64,000 bases of DNA from Streptomyces sp. NBC_00414 (GCF_036038375.1 NZ_CP107935.1:9486001-9550000); one strand, 5' to 3'. Shown: positions 30,532-39,617, numbered from the stretch's first letter. Made by a program: numbers and translations. The notes: generated by a model not told the origin, from the letters alone.

Positions 30532-31749
30532 GTGAAGATCGCCTGCGTCGGCGGTGGGCCCGCCGGTCTGTACTTCTCGATCCTGATGAAGCGTCAGGAT
30601 CCGGGCCACGAGATCACCGTCCATGAGCGGAACCCGGCCGGTTCGACCTACGGATGGGGGGTGACGTACTGGGGGAGCCTGCTCGGCAAACTGGAGGCGG
30701 GGGACCCCGAGTCGGCGCGTGCCGTGAAGGAGAGCTCGGTCCGCTGGAGCGAGGGGGTCGCGCACGTCGGCGACCGGACGACCACGCACCACGGTGACGA
30801 GGGCTCCGGTATCGGACGCGGCCGGCTGCTGGACATCCTCGCCGAGCGGGCCCGGTCCCTCGGCGTACGCGTCGAGTTCGAGGACGAGATCGCCGACGGG
30901 GCCGCCCTGCCCGACGCCGACCTGGTCGTCGCCTGCGACGGCGTCCGCAGCGGGGTGCGCGACCGCCACGCCGCCCACTTCGGCACCGAGGTCGATCTCG
31001 GCCGCAACAGATACATCTGGCTGGGCACCACGAAGGTCTTCGAGGCGTTCACCTTCGCCTTCGTGGAGACACCGCACGGGTGGATCTGGTGCTACGCCTA
31101 CGGCTTCGGCGACGACCGGAGCACCTGCGTCGTCGAGTGCTCGCCGGAGACCTGGACGGGCCTCGGCCTCGACCGGGCCGACGAGGAGGCGGGCCTCGCC
31201 CTCCTCGAAGAACTCTTCGTCAAGCTGCTGGACGGCCACCGCCTCATCGGACGGGCGACCGCGGGCGGCAGCGCGCAGTGGCTGAACTTCCGCACCCTCA
31301 CCAACCGCACCTGGTCCCACGGGAACGTCGTCCTGCTCGGCGACGCCGCCCACACCACCCACTACTCCATCGGCGCGGGCACCACCCTCGCCCTGGAGGA
31401 CGCCATCGCCCTGGCCGACGCGCTGCGCACCCGTACCGGTTCCGGGCAGGCCGAACTCGCCCCGGCCCTCGCCGCGTACGAGAAGGTGCGCAAGGCCGAG
31501 CTGCTGTCCGTGCAGAGCGCGGCCCGCCACAGCGCCCAGTGGTACGAGAACCTGCCGCGCTACATCACCCTGCCTCCGGCACAGATGTTCGCGCTTCTCG
31601 GGCAGCGCCACTCGCCGCTGCTGCCGTACGTGCCGCCGCAGCTCTACTACCGGATCGACCGGGCGGCCGGGCGGCTCGAATCCCTGCGCAGGCTCAAGCG
31701 ATGGCTCGGCCCGAAGGTGGCACGCACCCTGCACGGCACGAAGAACTGA
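30532..31749 (+). CDS. FAD-dependent monooxygenase similar to the hydroxylase part of salicylyl-/anthraniloyl-CoA oxygenases
   Basis: 405 residues. Begins directly with the FAD dinucleotide motif MKIACVGGGPAGLYFSILM, followed by GWGVTYWGSLLGKLE, a GD motif (VVLLGDAAHTTHYSIGAGTTLALEDAIALADAL) and a late basic tail. The overall pattern resembles the N-terminal flavoprotein of bifunctional salicylyl-CoA 5-hydroxylase and 2-aminobenzoyl-CoA monooxygenase, but the ~350-residue oxidoreductase half is missing. Hydroxylation of an aromatic thioester is a tentative role. GTG 30532 has GGGA nearby; TGGGAT at 30520-30525 could be a -10, making the mRNA leaderless. GTG 30502 is an alternative. Confidence 0.78.
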   Translation: MKIACVGGGPAGLYFSILMKRQDPGHEITVHERNPAGSTYGWGVTYWGSLLGKLEAGDPESARAVKESSVRWSEGVAHVGDRTTTHHGDEGSGIGRGRLLDILAERARSLGVRVEFEDEIADGAALPDADLVVACDGVRSGVRDRHAAHFGTEVDLGRNRYIWLGTTKVFEAFTFAFVETPHGWIWCYAYGFGDDRSTCVVECSPETWTGLGLDRADEEAGLALLEELFVKLLDGHRLIGRATAGGSAQWLNFRTLTNRTWSHGNVVLLGDAAHTTHYSIGAGTTLALEDAIALADALRTRTGSGQAELAPALAAYEKVRKAELLSVQSAARHSAQWYENLPRYITLPPAQMFALLGQRHSPLLPYVPPQLYYRIDRAAGRLESLRRLKRWLGPKVARTLHGTKN

Positions 31750-31851
31750 CACCCCGTCGACAACGGTGCTGACGTCTCGTCAACAGCGTGCCAGTTTGGC
31801 GGGAATGGCGGTGTTGCCCCTGGGCCGGGAGATGCGCGAGCGTGCTGAGTC

Positions 31852-34800
31852 ATGGACCGAGACCGGGGCGACGCCGCCCTCTCCCTCTCCCGACGCAGGC
31901 TTCTCGCGGCCGCGGGTGCCGCCGGTGCCGTCACCGCCATCGGCCTCGCACCCGCCGCCGCGCAGCCGCGTACCGGGCTCTCCCTGTCCTTCACCGCGGC
32001 CACCAACGGCTCGGCGACCCTCGCACCCGGCGGGGACCGGCTGATCGCCGAGATCCAGAACGTGCTGTGGTCGCTCCCGCGCACCGGTGGCAGGGCCGTC
32101 CCCCTCACCGCGGCGGGCCTCGAACCGAACCGCCCCGTGTACGCGCCCGACGGCGACCTCATCGCCTTCTGCGCCTACCGGGGCGGCGGCTTCCACATCT
32201 GGACCATGCGGCCCGACGGATCCGACGTACGCAGGCGCACCGACGGGCCCTTCGACGACCGCGGCCCGGCCTGGTCGCCCGACGGCACCCGCATCGCCTT
32301 CGCCTCCGAGCGCGGCGGCGACCCGGTGGCGGGCAGCCCGTACCGCGTCCACGTGCTGGACCTGCGCACCGGCGACATCCGCCGGGTGACCGGTCTGACC
32401 GGCCAGACGGGTCCGCTGCAGGACGGGGCCTGGGAGGACTTCGACCCCACCTGGTCGCCGGACGGGAAGCGGATCCTGTTCGTCCGCGCGAAGGGTGTCA
32501 GCACCGCGAACGGGGTCGGACTCGACGCCCGGACCGTCGCCGCCGTCCCCGCCTCGGGCACCGGCCCGGTCGTCGTGGAACACACCGACCCCACGACCGC
32601 CCAGGTCATGACTCCCGCCCTCGCGCCGGACGGCCGCCGCCTGGCGTATCTGCGGACCACCGCGGCACCGAACGGCTCCTGCACACTCGTCGTCGACGGC
32701 GCACCCGTCGCCGTCGCCGGGGACATCGCGCCGGTACCGCCGCGCTGGACACCGGCGGGCGAGCTCCTGCTCACCGTGGACGGCGACTTCACCCTCGTAC
32801 GGCCGGAGAAGCCCGCGCAGGCGCACACGATCCCCTTCGAGGGCGTGCTGCCCGTGGACCGGCCGCGCTACGAGGTCAAGGAGTACGACCTGGGGGAGGG
32901 GCGCGCCCGTCCGGTACGGGGCATCCATCTGCCCGCGCTCTCGCCCGACGGACGGCACATCGTCTTCGCCGCCCTCAACTCGCTTTGGCTGGCGGACAGT
33001 TCGGGAGGCAGGGCGCCGAGGCGACTGCGCCGGGCGGCGGCCACGGAGTATCTGCTCGGGCCCTCGTGGTCGCGTGACGGACGCGCGCTGCTGTACGCGG
33101 ACGACCGCGACGGACTCCTCGGCGTGTACCGGCGGGATCCGGCCACCGGAGAGGAGACCGCGCTCGCGACCGGCGGGCGGGTCCATCCCGCGCTCTCACC
33201 CGACGGGACCCGGCTCGCCTGCCTGGACCTGACCGGCCGGCTCGTCGTCCGGGACCTCGAAAGCGGCACGGAGAGGGTCCTCGCGACCCCGCTCGGCGCG
33301 GGAGGGCTCCCCGGCCGGCCCAGCTGGTCGCCCGACGGCCGTCATCTCGCGCTGTGCGACCGCAATCGCCTCAACCTCCGCTTCCGGGAGGGCTACAACC
33401 TCGTCCGGGTCGTCGACACCGAGAGCGGGACGGCCCGGCTGCACGCGGTGGCACCTCATGTGTCGATCGCCGACCGGTACGACTCGGGGCCCGTCTGGTC
33501 GCCCGACGGCCGCTGGATGGCGGTGATCGTCGAATCCGCGCTCTGCCTGCTGCCCGTCACCCCCGACGGGACTCCGCGCGGCGCCCTGCGCACCCTCACC
33601 ACCGAACCGGCCGACCACCCCTCCTGGTCCGGCGACTCGCAGACCCTGCTGTACCTCTCCGGAACCCGGCTGCGACTGATCGACGTCGGCGGCGGGCAGG
33701 CCCGCACCGTCCAAGTGCCTCTGGACCAGCGCAGACCCGTACCCGCCGACACCGTGGTGCACGCGGGCCGGCTCTGGGACGGCACGGGCGAGTCCGTACG
33801 GGACGACGTGGACATCGTCGTGCACCGCGGGCGCGTCACGGCCGTCGAACCGCACCGGCGACGCGCGGCGGCCACCACGATCGACGCCTCCGAGCGGACC
33901 GTCGTCCCCGGGCTGTGGGACACCCACACCCACCCGTGGCAGGTCACCTACGGCAGTCGTCAGACGGTCGGCCAGCTCACCTACGGCATCACCACCGCCG
34001 TGTCCCTCGGCGGGTTCGCCTATGAACAGGCCCGTATCCGGGAGGCAGTGACGACCGGTCAGCTCGCCGGGCCACGGCTGCTGACCACCGGCGAACTCCT
34101 CGACGGCTCCCGGGTCGCGTACAGCATGGGACGCGCCCACCGTACGAGGGACGGGTTGCGGCGCTCGCTGGAGCGGGGCGCCGCGCTGGACTGGGACTTC
34201 GTCAAGACCTATGTCCGGGCGCCGAGCTGGGTGATGGAGGAGGCCGCGCGCTTCGGCCACGAGCGGCTCGGTGTGCGCTCGGGCAGCCATCTTCTCTCGC
34301 CCGGCGTGCAACTGGGACAGGACCTGACGACCCATCTGCAGGCCACCCAGCGCTACGAGTTCGGGCACGCGACCACCACGACGGGGCGTGCCTACCAGGA
34401 TCTGCTGGAGATCTACACCGCGCGGGGCGTCGACTTCGGCCTCATCGCCACGCCCTTCACCTCCTCGCCGCTCCTCGGCGCGGACCCGGGGCTCGCCGAC
34501 GATCCCCGGGTCACCGCCGTGATGCCGCCCTGGGACAGCGCCCTCGTCCAGCAGGGGGCGGGCGTACCGCCGACCCCGGCCCAACTCGCCACCCTGCGTA
34601 CGGAGACCGACGTCTACCGGCGGATCCTGGCCGCGGGCGGAATCGTCGCCCTCGGCACCGACCAGCCGCTCGTCCCCGTCGGCCTCTCCCTCCATCTCGG
34701 CCTGCGCGCGCTGCACCGGGGCGGCCTGTCCCCGGCCGAGGCCCTGCGCACGGTGACCGTGCTGCCCGCCCGGCTCTTCGGCCTCGAAGGCGACCTCGGC

Positions 34801-35043
34801 ACGGTCAGGCCGGGCATGCTCGCCGACCTGACCGTGGTGGACGGCGACCCCTTCACCGATTTCGACACGCTCGTCCGTACGGTCGCCGTGCTCCGGGGCG
34901 GGGTCCCGTTCACGACCGACGACCTGGTGGCCGCGTACGAGCCCGTGTCCGTGCCCGCCGCCCGTCGTGCGGCGGGCGAGGCGGACTGGCTGGAGGTGGG
35001 GCGGCTGATGCGGCGGGAGGGGTGCTGCGACGCGGGCTACTGA
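31852..35043 (+). CDS. Exported beta-propeller plus amidohydrolase fusion (1063 aa)
   Basis: Twin-arginine signal (SRRRLLAAAGAAGAVTAIGLAPAAAQP, cleaved near residue 40). Residues about 45-610 hold repeated WSPDGxR TolB/PD40-like blades (for example WSPDGTRIAFASE, WSPDGKRILFVRA, WSPDGRHLALCD, WSPDGRWMAVIVE). Residues 630-1040 are an amidohydrolase: VVPGLWDTHTHPW (HxH), FGHATTTTG, GIVALGTDQPLVPVG (metal Asp), and an imidazolonepropionase/dihydroorotase-like end (GTVRPGMLADLTVVDGDPF). Predicted periplasm-side hydrolase of a cyclic amide, dipeptide or lactone. Convergent with melC2, 8 bp between stops. Confidence 0.88.
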   Translation: MDRDRGDAALSLSRRRLLAAAGAAGAVTAIGLAPAAAQPRTGLSLSFTAATNGSATLAPGGDRLIAEIQNVLWSLPRTGGRAVPLTAAGLEPNRPVYAPDGDLIAFCAYRGGGFHIWTMRPDGSDVRRRTDGPFDDRGPAWSPDGTRIAFASERGGDPVAGSPYRVHVLDLRTGDIRRVTGLTGQTGPLQDGAWEDFDPTWSPDGKRILFVRAKGVSTANGVGLDARTVAAVPASGTGPVVVEHTDPTTAQVMTPALAPDGRRLAYLRTTAAPNGSCTLVVDGAPVAVAGDIAPVPPRWTPAGELLLTVDGDFTLVRPEKPAQAHTIPFEGVLPVDRPRYEVKEYDLGEGRARPVRGIHLPALSPDGRHIVFAALNSLWLADSSGGRAPRRLRRAAATEYLLGPSWSRDGRALLYADDRDGLLGVYRRDPATGEETALATGGRVHPALSPDGTRLACLDLTGRLVVRDLESGTERVLATPLGAGGLPGRPSWSPDGRHLALCDRNRLNLRFREGYNLVRVVDTESGTARLHAVAPHVSIADRYDSGPVWSPDGRWMAVIVESALCLLPVTPDGTPRGALRTLTTEPADHPSWSGDSQTLLYLSGTRLRLIDVGGGQARTVQVPLDQRRPVPADTVVHAGRLWDGTGESVRDDVDIVVHRGRVTAVEPHRRRAAATTIDASERTVVPGLWDTHTHPWQVTYGSRQTVGQLTYGITTAVSLGGFAYEQARIREAVTTGQLAGPRLLTTGELLDGSRVAYSMGRAHRTRDGLRRSLERGAALDWDFVKTYVRAPSWVMEEAARFGHERLGVRSGSHLLSPGVQLGQDLTTHLQATQRYEFGHATTTTGRAYQDLLEIYTARGVDFGLIATPFTSSPLLGADPGLADDPRVTAVMPPWDSALVQQGAGVPPTPAQLATLRTETDVYRRILAAGGIVALGTDQPLVPVGLSLHLGLRALHRGGLSPAEALRTVTVLPARLFGLEGDLGTVRPGMLADLTVVDGDPFTDFDTLVRTVAVLRGGVPFTTDDLVAAYEPVSVPAARRAAGEADWLEVGRLMRREGCCDAGY

Positions 35044-35051
35044 GGCGCGGA

Positions 35052-35882
35052 CTACCGGGGCGCCGTGTCGAACGTGTAGTGGGCCGTGTGGTCCAGCAGA
35101 TCCGCCGGTGTGGAGTCGTTCCACGGCTTCATCGGCTCGTCGCGGTCGACGACGTCCGGTGTGCCCGCGACCGGAAGGTAGCCGGAGCCCGGGTGCCGGC
35201 GCTGCCACTCGGCCCACAGCTTGTCGATGTAGGCATGGTGCAGCCAGAACACCGGGTCGTTGGGGGAGACCCCCGTGGCCATCTGACCGCCCACCCACAC
35301 ATGGACGCGGTTGTGCAGGTTGACTCCGCGCCACCCCTCCAGGTGGTTGCGGAAGCCGTCGGACGCGCTGTTCCACGGCGCCATGTCATAGGCGGGCATG
35401 GCGAGTACGGAGTCGACCTCGGCGGCGGTCGGCAACGGGCGGCCGTTGCCGCCGAGCGAGCGGCGCAGATAGGTGCGGGCGTCGACCCGCACGGTTATGG
35501 GCCAGTTGCCGGTGGAGGCGGCGAACGGACCCTCCATCACCCGCCCGTCGACAGCGCGACCCGTGCCGCCGAGGAAGTCCGGCGCCCACAGTGCCGCACG
35601 GGTCGTCCGGTCGGTGCTCCAGTCCCAGTACGGCAGCGCCACGGAGGCGTCCACGGCCTGCAGCGCCCGCTCGAACTCCAGCAGGAATCTCCGGTGCCAG
35701 GGAAGGAACGAGGGCGAACGGTGGCCCACCCGCTCGGAGTTGTCGGTGTCGCTGAGGATGAACGCGTTGTGGGTCGTCACGAAGGTGTCGTAGCGGCCCG
35801 CGCGCTTGAGTTCGAGGAGGGCCGCGACGAACCGCCGCTTCTCGTCCGAGGTCAGGTTCGCCTGGTTCCTGCGTACGGTCAT
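35052..35882 (-). CDS. melC2: Tyrosinase (MelC2), type 3 copper enzyme
   Basis: 276 residues, the usual size for Streptomyces tyrosinase. Copper A ligands H38 (FVTTHNAF), H54 (RVGHRSPSF) and H63 (LPWHRRF); copper B ligands H190 and H194 (NLHNRVHVWVGG) and H216 (FWLHHAYIDKLW). Oxidises tyrosine and catechols to quinones, leading to melanin. It has no signal peptide and is known to be exported with MelC1, which also loads copper. Second gene of the melC operon. Confidence 0.96.
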   Translation of the reverse strand: MTVRRNQANLTSDEKRRFVAALLELKRAGRYDTFVTTHNAFILSDTDNSERVGHRSPSFLPWHRRFLLEFERALQAVDASVALPYWDWSTDRTTRAALWAPDFLGGTGRAVDGRVMEGPFAASTGNWPITVRVDARTYLRRSLGGNGRPLPTAAEVDSVLAMPAYDMAPWNSASDGFRNHLEGWRGVNLHNRVHVWVGGQMATGVSPNDPVFWLHHAYIDKLWAEWQRRHPGSGYLPVAGTPDVVDRDEPMKPWNDSTPADLLDHTAHYTFDTAPR

Positions 35883-35909
35883 GTTAGATGAACTCCGTTT
35901 GTGGGAGGG

Positions 35910-36272
35910 TCAGTTGAACGGGACGAGCTGGGCGCCCCGGAGTTCTTCCACGGCGGCGCGGGCCGCCGCCCGGGGGCTCGCCACCGGGTCGTAGTGGCTC
36001 ACCACGCTGATCCAGGTGCCGTCGGCGTTGTTCATCACATGCAGTTCGACGCCGTCCACCAGCACGGTGTATCCGGCGCCGTGGTGATGGTGGCCGCCGG
36101 TCGGCCGGCCCTCTATGCGGCGGCCCTTGTAGACCTCGTCGAAGGCGGCGGGCTCCCCGCCCCGGCGGTCCGCGGCATAGCCGTGCGAGGGGGTGGCGGC
36201 GGCGAGAGTGCCGGCCGCGACGGCCAGTCCGGCGGCGTCGCGCAGGGCGCGGCGGCGGGTGGGATTCGGCAT
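35910..36272 (-). CDS. melC1: Tyrosinase cofactor (MelC1), copper chaperone and export partner
   Basis: 120 residues. Twin-arginine type signal (PTRRRALRDAAGLAVAAGTLAAA). The mature part matches MelC1: PAAFDEVYKGRRIEGR, GGHHHHGAGYTVLVDGVELHVMNNADGTWISVVSHYDPV, ending PFN. The His cluster fits copper delivery to apotyrosinase. ATG at 36272 gives the normal signal; an upstream in-frame start at 36317 has no support. Gap to melC2 is 27 bp. Confidence 0.94.
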   Translation of the reverse strand: MPNPTRRRALRDAAGLAVAAGTLAAATPSHGYAADRRGGEPAAFDEVYKGRRIEGRPTGGHHHHGAGYTVLVDGVELHVMNNADGTWISVVSHYDPVASPRAAARAAVEELRGAQLVPFN

Positions 36273-36300
36273 ACGGAGACGTCCTCGTGCTCGGTCCGGC

Positions 36301-36322
36301 GGCATACGCGGTCGCATATGCC
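36301..36322. promoter_or_regulatory. GGCATA inverted repeat upstream of melC1
   Basis: GGCATA-N10-TATGCC, centred about 40 bp before the melC1 start. Related GCATAC (36269-36274) and CGTATGCC (36347-36354) copies flank it. It could be an operator for the melC promoter. No convincing -10/-35 pair was identified on the minus strand. Confidence 0.35.
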
Positions 36323-37303
36323 CCCGGGAATGGGTCAGTTGGTGTTTCGTATGCCTATCGACCCTTTGGCGGAGCGGGGAAGTCGGGACAGCCTGGTTGG
36401 CTGCGATCAGGACAATTGCTCACATGTCGTGCAAGGTTGAACAACGGTGATCTTGCTGTATGGGGAGCGTCGTCAGGGTGTTCCCGCGGAATTTCGCTTC
36501 GAAGGGGCGGTCGCGGCGATGATCTTCCGGGGTTCCGGACATGTCCGTGGTGTCGCTCACGTCCGAAGAGTGACGTGAATGCCCGCCATCGGTCCGCCTG
36601 CCCGCCTCCGGAAAGAATGGTTGCCTGCGGCATTCGAACGAGTTGTGATGCACGCCCCGGAGCCGGTCCGGGTATGCGCCCCCGACTTCGCGTGCGACTT
36701 GGCGGCGGCGCCCGGTCGTGACGCCCGAGCGGTCGAGCAACACGGCGCCGTGGGGCGGTAGTTGGAACCGGATCGTCCGTAAAACACACCAAGCGTCGTT
36801 CGCCTTGACACAGCCGATCGTGCGCCGGCGCAACTAATGTGATGAAACAGCGCCACAGTGACCCCACGTCGGGATACGCTGCCCCGCGCACCCCACGTTC
36901 GAGTCCGCGCACGTGGGGGCCGGTCATCCCGGCCTGCTCGTGTGCGGGTTCAGCAGAGCCCCAACGCGAGAGACATACCGTCCGGTCTGACGCTTCCACC
37001 CCTCACCGCAACCCGGTGAACAAGCCCATCCCGGAAGGCTTCACGCGGCCGGGCACCGATCAACCTTGGCGTCCGCCGCCGGTCCGTACACGCAGTGCGG
37101 TCCTCCGGGCAGGGCGTCCCGAACCCCCGTCAGGGCAGCCTCGGCTCGAACTCGGCACCGAAAAGAACGCACCACGGCCTCCGCCAGGAACCGTGCGCCG
37201 CGGACGACTCCTCAGGGCCTGCCGGTCCGGCCGGGATCGGACGCCCTCAGGTGCACAGCCGGCCGCCGAGTACCGCCGACTGCCTTTCATCCAGTGAGGA
37301 ACA
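36323..37303. other. About 1 kb with no supported gene
   Basis: Frames here do not look like Streptomyces coding sequence and resemble no family. Noted: palindrome CGGACATGTCCG at 36536-36547; TTGACA at 36805-36810 followed by TAATGT at 36835, too far apart (24 bp) for a normal promoter; GTGAGGAA before the ChvE-like start. It may contain a long regulatory leader for the binding-protein gene or a small RNA, but no such element is recognisable by eye. Confidence 0.5.
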
Positions 37304-38401
37304 ATGAGCATGCGCGCCCGCACCACCGTAGCTGCGGCCATTTCGACGGTCCTGTCCATTTCTCTCACCGCATGTGGTGAGGGATCCGACACCGGGAGCG
37401 ACGGAAAGGCCGCATCCGTGGGTATCGCCATGCCCACGAAGACGTCTCAGCGGTGGATCAACGACGGCCAGAACATGGTCGACGAGCTCAAGGGGTTCGG
37501 CTACACCACCACCCTCAAGTACGCCGACAACGACCCGAAGAACCAGGTCGCCCAGGTCGAGGCCATGATCGACAGCGGCGTCGACGCCCTGGTCATCGCC
37601 TCGGTGGACGGAAAGGTCTTCACCGACGTCCTGGAGAAGGCGAACTCCGCCAACGTGCCGGTGATCTCCTACGACCGGCTGATCCTCGGCAGCCCCAACG
37701 TCGACTACTACGCGACCTTCGACAACGTGAAGGTCGGCACCCTGCAGGCCGACTACCTCACGGAGGGGCTCGGGCTCGTCAACGGCAGCCGGAAGGGCCC
37801 GTTCACCGTCGAGCTCTTCGCGGGTTCCCCCGACGACAACAACACGAAGTACTTCTTCGAGGCCGCCATGGAGGTCCTGGAGCCGTACATCCAGAGCGGT
37901 GACCTGATCGTCAGATCGGGGGAGACCGAGCTGAAGGAAGTCACCACGCTGCGCTGGGACGGCCCCACCGCCGAGAAGCGCATGAACAAGCTGCTCGACG
38001 CGGAGTACTCCGACCAGAGCATCGACGGGGTTCTCTCCCCGTACGACGGTATGTCGCTCGGCATCATCAAGGCGCTCAAGGCGCACGGCTACGGCACCGC
38101 GGCCAAGCCGCTGCCCATCGTCACGGGTCAGGACGCCGAGGTGCCCTCGGTCAAGTCCATCATGGACGGCGACCAGTCGCAGACCGTCTACAAGGACACC
38201 CGTGAGCTGGCGCTGGTCACCGCGTACATGGTCAACTCCATGGTCCACGGGAAGAAGCCGGCGCTCAACGACACCAGGACGTACAACAACGGCAAGAAGG
38301 TCGTGCCCGCGTACCTGCTGGAGCCGGTGAGCGTCGACAAGGCCAACTACGAGCAGGTCCTCGTCGACTCGGGCTACATAAAGAAGAGCGACCTGAAGTA
38401 A
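37304..38401 (+). CDS. Orphan sugar-binding lipoprotein, ChvE/XylF-like (periplasmic-binding protein family 4-type)
   Basis: 365 residues. Lipoprotein signal (ISTVLSISLTAC, Cys about residue 24). Mature protein: SVGIAMPTKTSQRWINDGQNMVDELKGFGY, DNDPKNQVAQVEAMIDSGVDALVIASVDG, PVISYDRLILGSPNVDYYATFDNVKVGTLQ, IVTGQDAEVPSVKSIMDGDQSQTVYKDTREL, typical of ChvE-like binding proteins for aldoses (CUT2 systems). Normally followed by gguA/gguB ATPase and permease genes; here a strong terminator follows at once and no transporter genes are near. GTGAGGAA supports ATG 37304. Confidence 0.9.
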   Translation: MSMRARTTVAAAISTVLSISLTACGEGSDTGSDGKAASVGIAMPTKTSQRWINDGQNMVDELKGFGYTTTLKYADNDPKNQVAQVEAMIDSGVDALVIASVDGKVFTDVLEKANSANVPVISYDRLILGSPNVDYYATFDNVKVGTLQADYLTEGLGLVNGSRKGPFTVELFAGSPDDNNTKYFFEAAMEVLEPYIQSGDLIVRSGETELKEVTTLRWDGPTAEKRMNKLLDAEYSDQSIDGVLSPYDGMSLGIIKALKAHGYGTAAKPLPIVTGQDAEVPSVKSIMDGDQSQTVYKDTRELALVTAYMVNSMVHGKKPALNDTRTYNNGKKVVPAYLLEPVSVDKANYEQVLVDSGYIKKSDLK

Positions 38402-38409
38402 CTCACGCA

Positions 38410-38451
38410 CGGGTGCGGGGCAGGGAGATCCGTCTCCCTGCCCCGCACCCG
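38410..38451. terminator. Strong bidirectional hairpin terminator
   Basis: Perfect 19-bp stem: CGGGTGCGGGGCAGGGAGA (38410-38428), 4-nt loop TCCG, TCTCCCTGCCCCGCACCCG (38433-38451). It lies between the convergent ChvE-like and secreted-protein genes. It shows that the ChvE-like gene is monocistronic. Confidence 0.88.
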
Positions 38452-38477
38452 TCCGTGCGGGCGGCTGCCGGTCGGCG

Positions 38478-39143
38478 TCAGTTGACGAAGACCGCCGGGC
38501 TGCCCGCCTGCGTCGTGTCGGTGACCGGGGCGTACTTGGCCGTGAAGTAGCCGTTGCTGAAGCACAGCGACGAGCCGGAGAACTTCGTGAACTGCTGGTT
38601 CGAGAACGCGATGCTGTTGTCGGCGTTGCTCGATGTGCCGGACAGGATGGGCGCCCGGTAGACACAGGTGATGCTGCCGAGCAGCGTACGCAGTACGACA
38701 GTTGTCTGGATGGTCGATCCGGCGGCCGGTGTGATGGTGAGGGAGCCCCCGGAGGTCACGGCCGTGGTGTAGGGCAGGTTGTCGACCTTGATGCTCGTGA
38801 CACCGAGGACGCCGACCACGTTGCTGGTGCAACTCGCGTTGTCGAAGGTGTGGCTGGTGACCGACTCGGTGGCCGTGCCGGGCGCGGCCGGGTTGTCGAT
38901 CACCGTGGCGACGAAGGCGGACGACGAGCAGGAGATGCCGCTCGTACCGGTGGCGCTGGAGTAGAGCGTGGCGTTCGTGCCGCTCGCCAGGGAGGCGCTG
39001 AGGACGTCTCCGGGGGCGACCGCGGTGCCGGCGGCGCCGCCGGTGGTCAGGACCGAGCCGTCGGCCGCGGAGGCCGGGCCGGCCGCCGAGAGGGCGAGGG
39101 CCGTGACGGCGGCGGCCAGGGCGAGGGAAGTCCGAGTGCGCAT
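38478..39143 (-). CDS. Secreted protein of unknown function, often paired with DUF6230/DUF6114 genes
   Basis: 221 residues. Signal peptide RTRTSLALAAAVTALALSAAGPASA (cleaved near residue 27). Mature part is Ser/Thr/Gly-rich and beta-structured with Cys residues that could form disulfides (TGISCSSSAFVATVID, SCTSNVVGVLG, GSITCVYRAPI, SGSSLCFSNGYF). No catalytic motif seen. Such ~220-residue exported proteins are common in Streptomyces; I place it with the neighbouring DUF6230/DUF6114 operon by proximity only. The longer frame to 39533 is not supported. Confidence 0.75.
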   Translation of the reverse strand: MRTRTSLALAAAVTALALSAAGPASAADGSVLTTGGAAGTAVAPGDVLSASLASGTNATLYSSATGTSGISCSSSAFVATVIDNPAAPGTATESVTSHTFDNASCTSNVVGVLGVTSIKVDNLPYTTAVTSGGSLTITPAAGSTIQTTVVLRTLLGSITCVYRAPILSGTSSNADNSIAFSNQQFTKFSGSSLCFSNGYFTAKYAPVTDTTQAGSPAVFVN

Positions 39144-39570
39144 GCGGGTGCCTCGTTTTCGGGAGTGGGGGTGGGAGAGGTGGCCGTCGCCGGCCCGTCG
39201 CGCCTTCTCCGAACGCGACGGGCCGACGGCGGCTGCCGGAAGGCCGGCCGGAGGCGTCGAAGGACGGCCTCCGGCACGTGACCGGCGGTCAGGGCAGCCG
39301 GGCGCGGACCACGAGGGGGAAGCGGCCGTGCCGGTGCCGTGGAGGAATGAACGCGGATCGCACGTGTGGTCGGTCTGCGAGTGGCCGTCCGTCGACCGTG
39401 TGACGGTCTGCCGGCCGCGTCGCGGTGGTGCCGGCCAGGTGACCGGCCTGCCGGCCCTGGATGGGCCCCGCAGGCCGTGCAACGGGATGAAGCCCGGGAA
39501 TCGACGTGCGTCGCCGGCTGGATCCGACGCCACGGATCCGTGCGTAGCCAGGGAGAGTTGTAGACCTGAC

Positions 39571-39617
39571 TGATGTTCAACGTCAAGACGCAGTAAGGAA
39601 GTTGACGTTGAATCAGT
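39571..39617. promoter_or_regulatory. Large inverted repeat, candidate operator
   Basis: TTCAACGTCAA (39576-39586), 15-nt spacer, TTGACGTTGAA (39602-39612): perfect 11-bp arms. Pairing extends outward through ACTGAT/ATCAGT with a 2-nt bulge. TTGACG in the right arm could be a -35, though no good -10 follows. Sequence and 15-nt spacing recall the repeat at 58655-58693. Confidence 0.5.

Noticed and set aside
36805..36840. TTGACA with TAATGT as a promoter
   Set aside because: The spacing is 24 bp, outside the range for a normal vegetative promoter.
36420..37297. Several open frames of 100-150 codons upstream of the ChvE-like gene
   Set aside because: Poor codon pattern, no ribosome sites, no recognisable domain; treated as noncoding.
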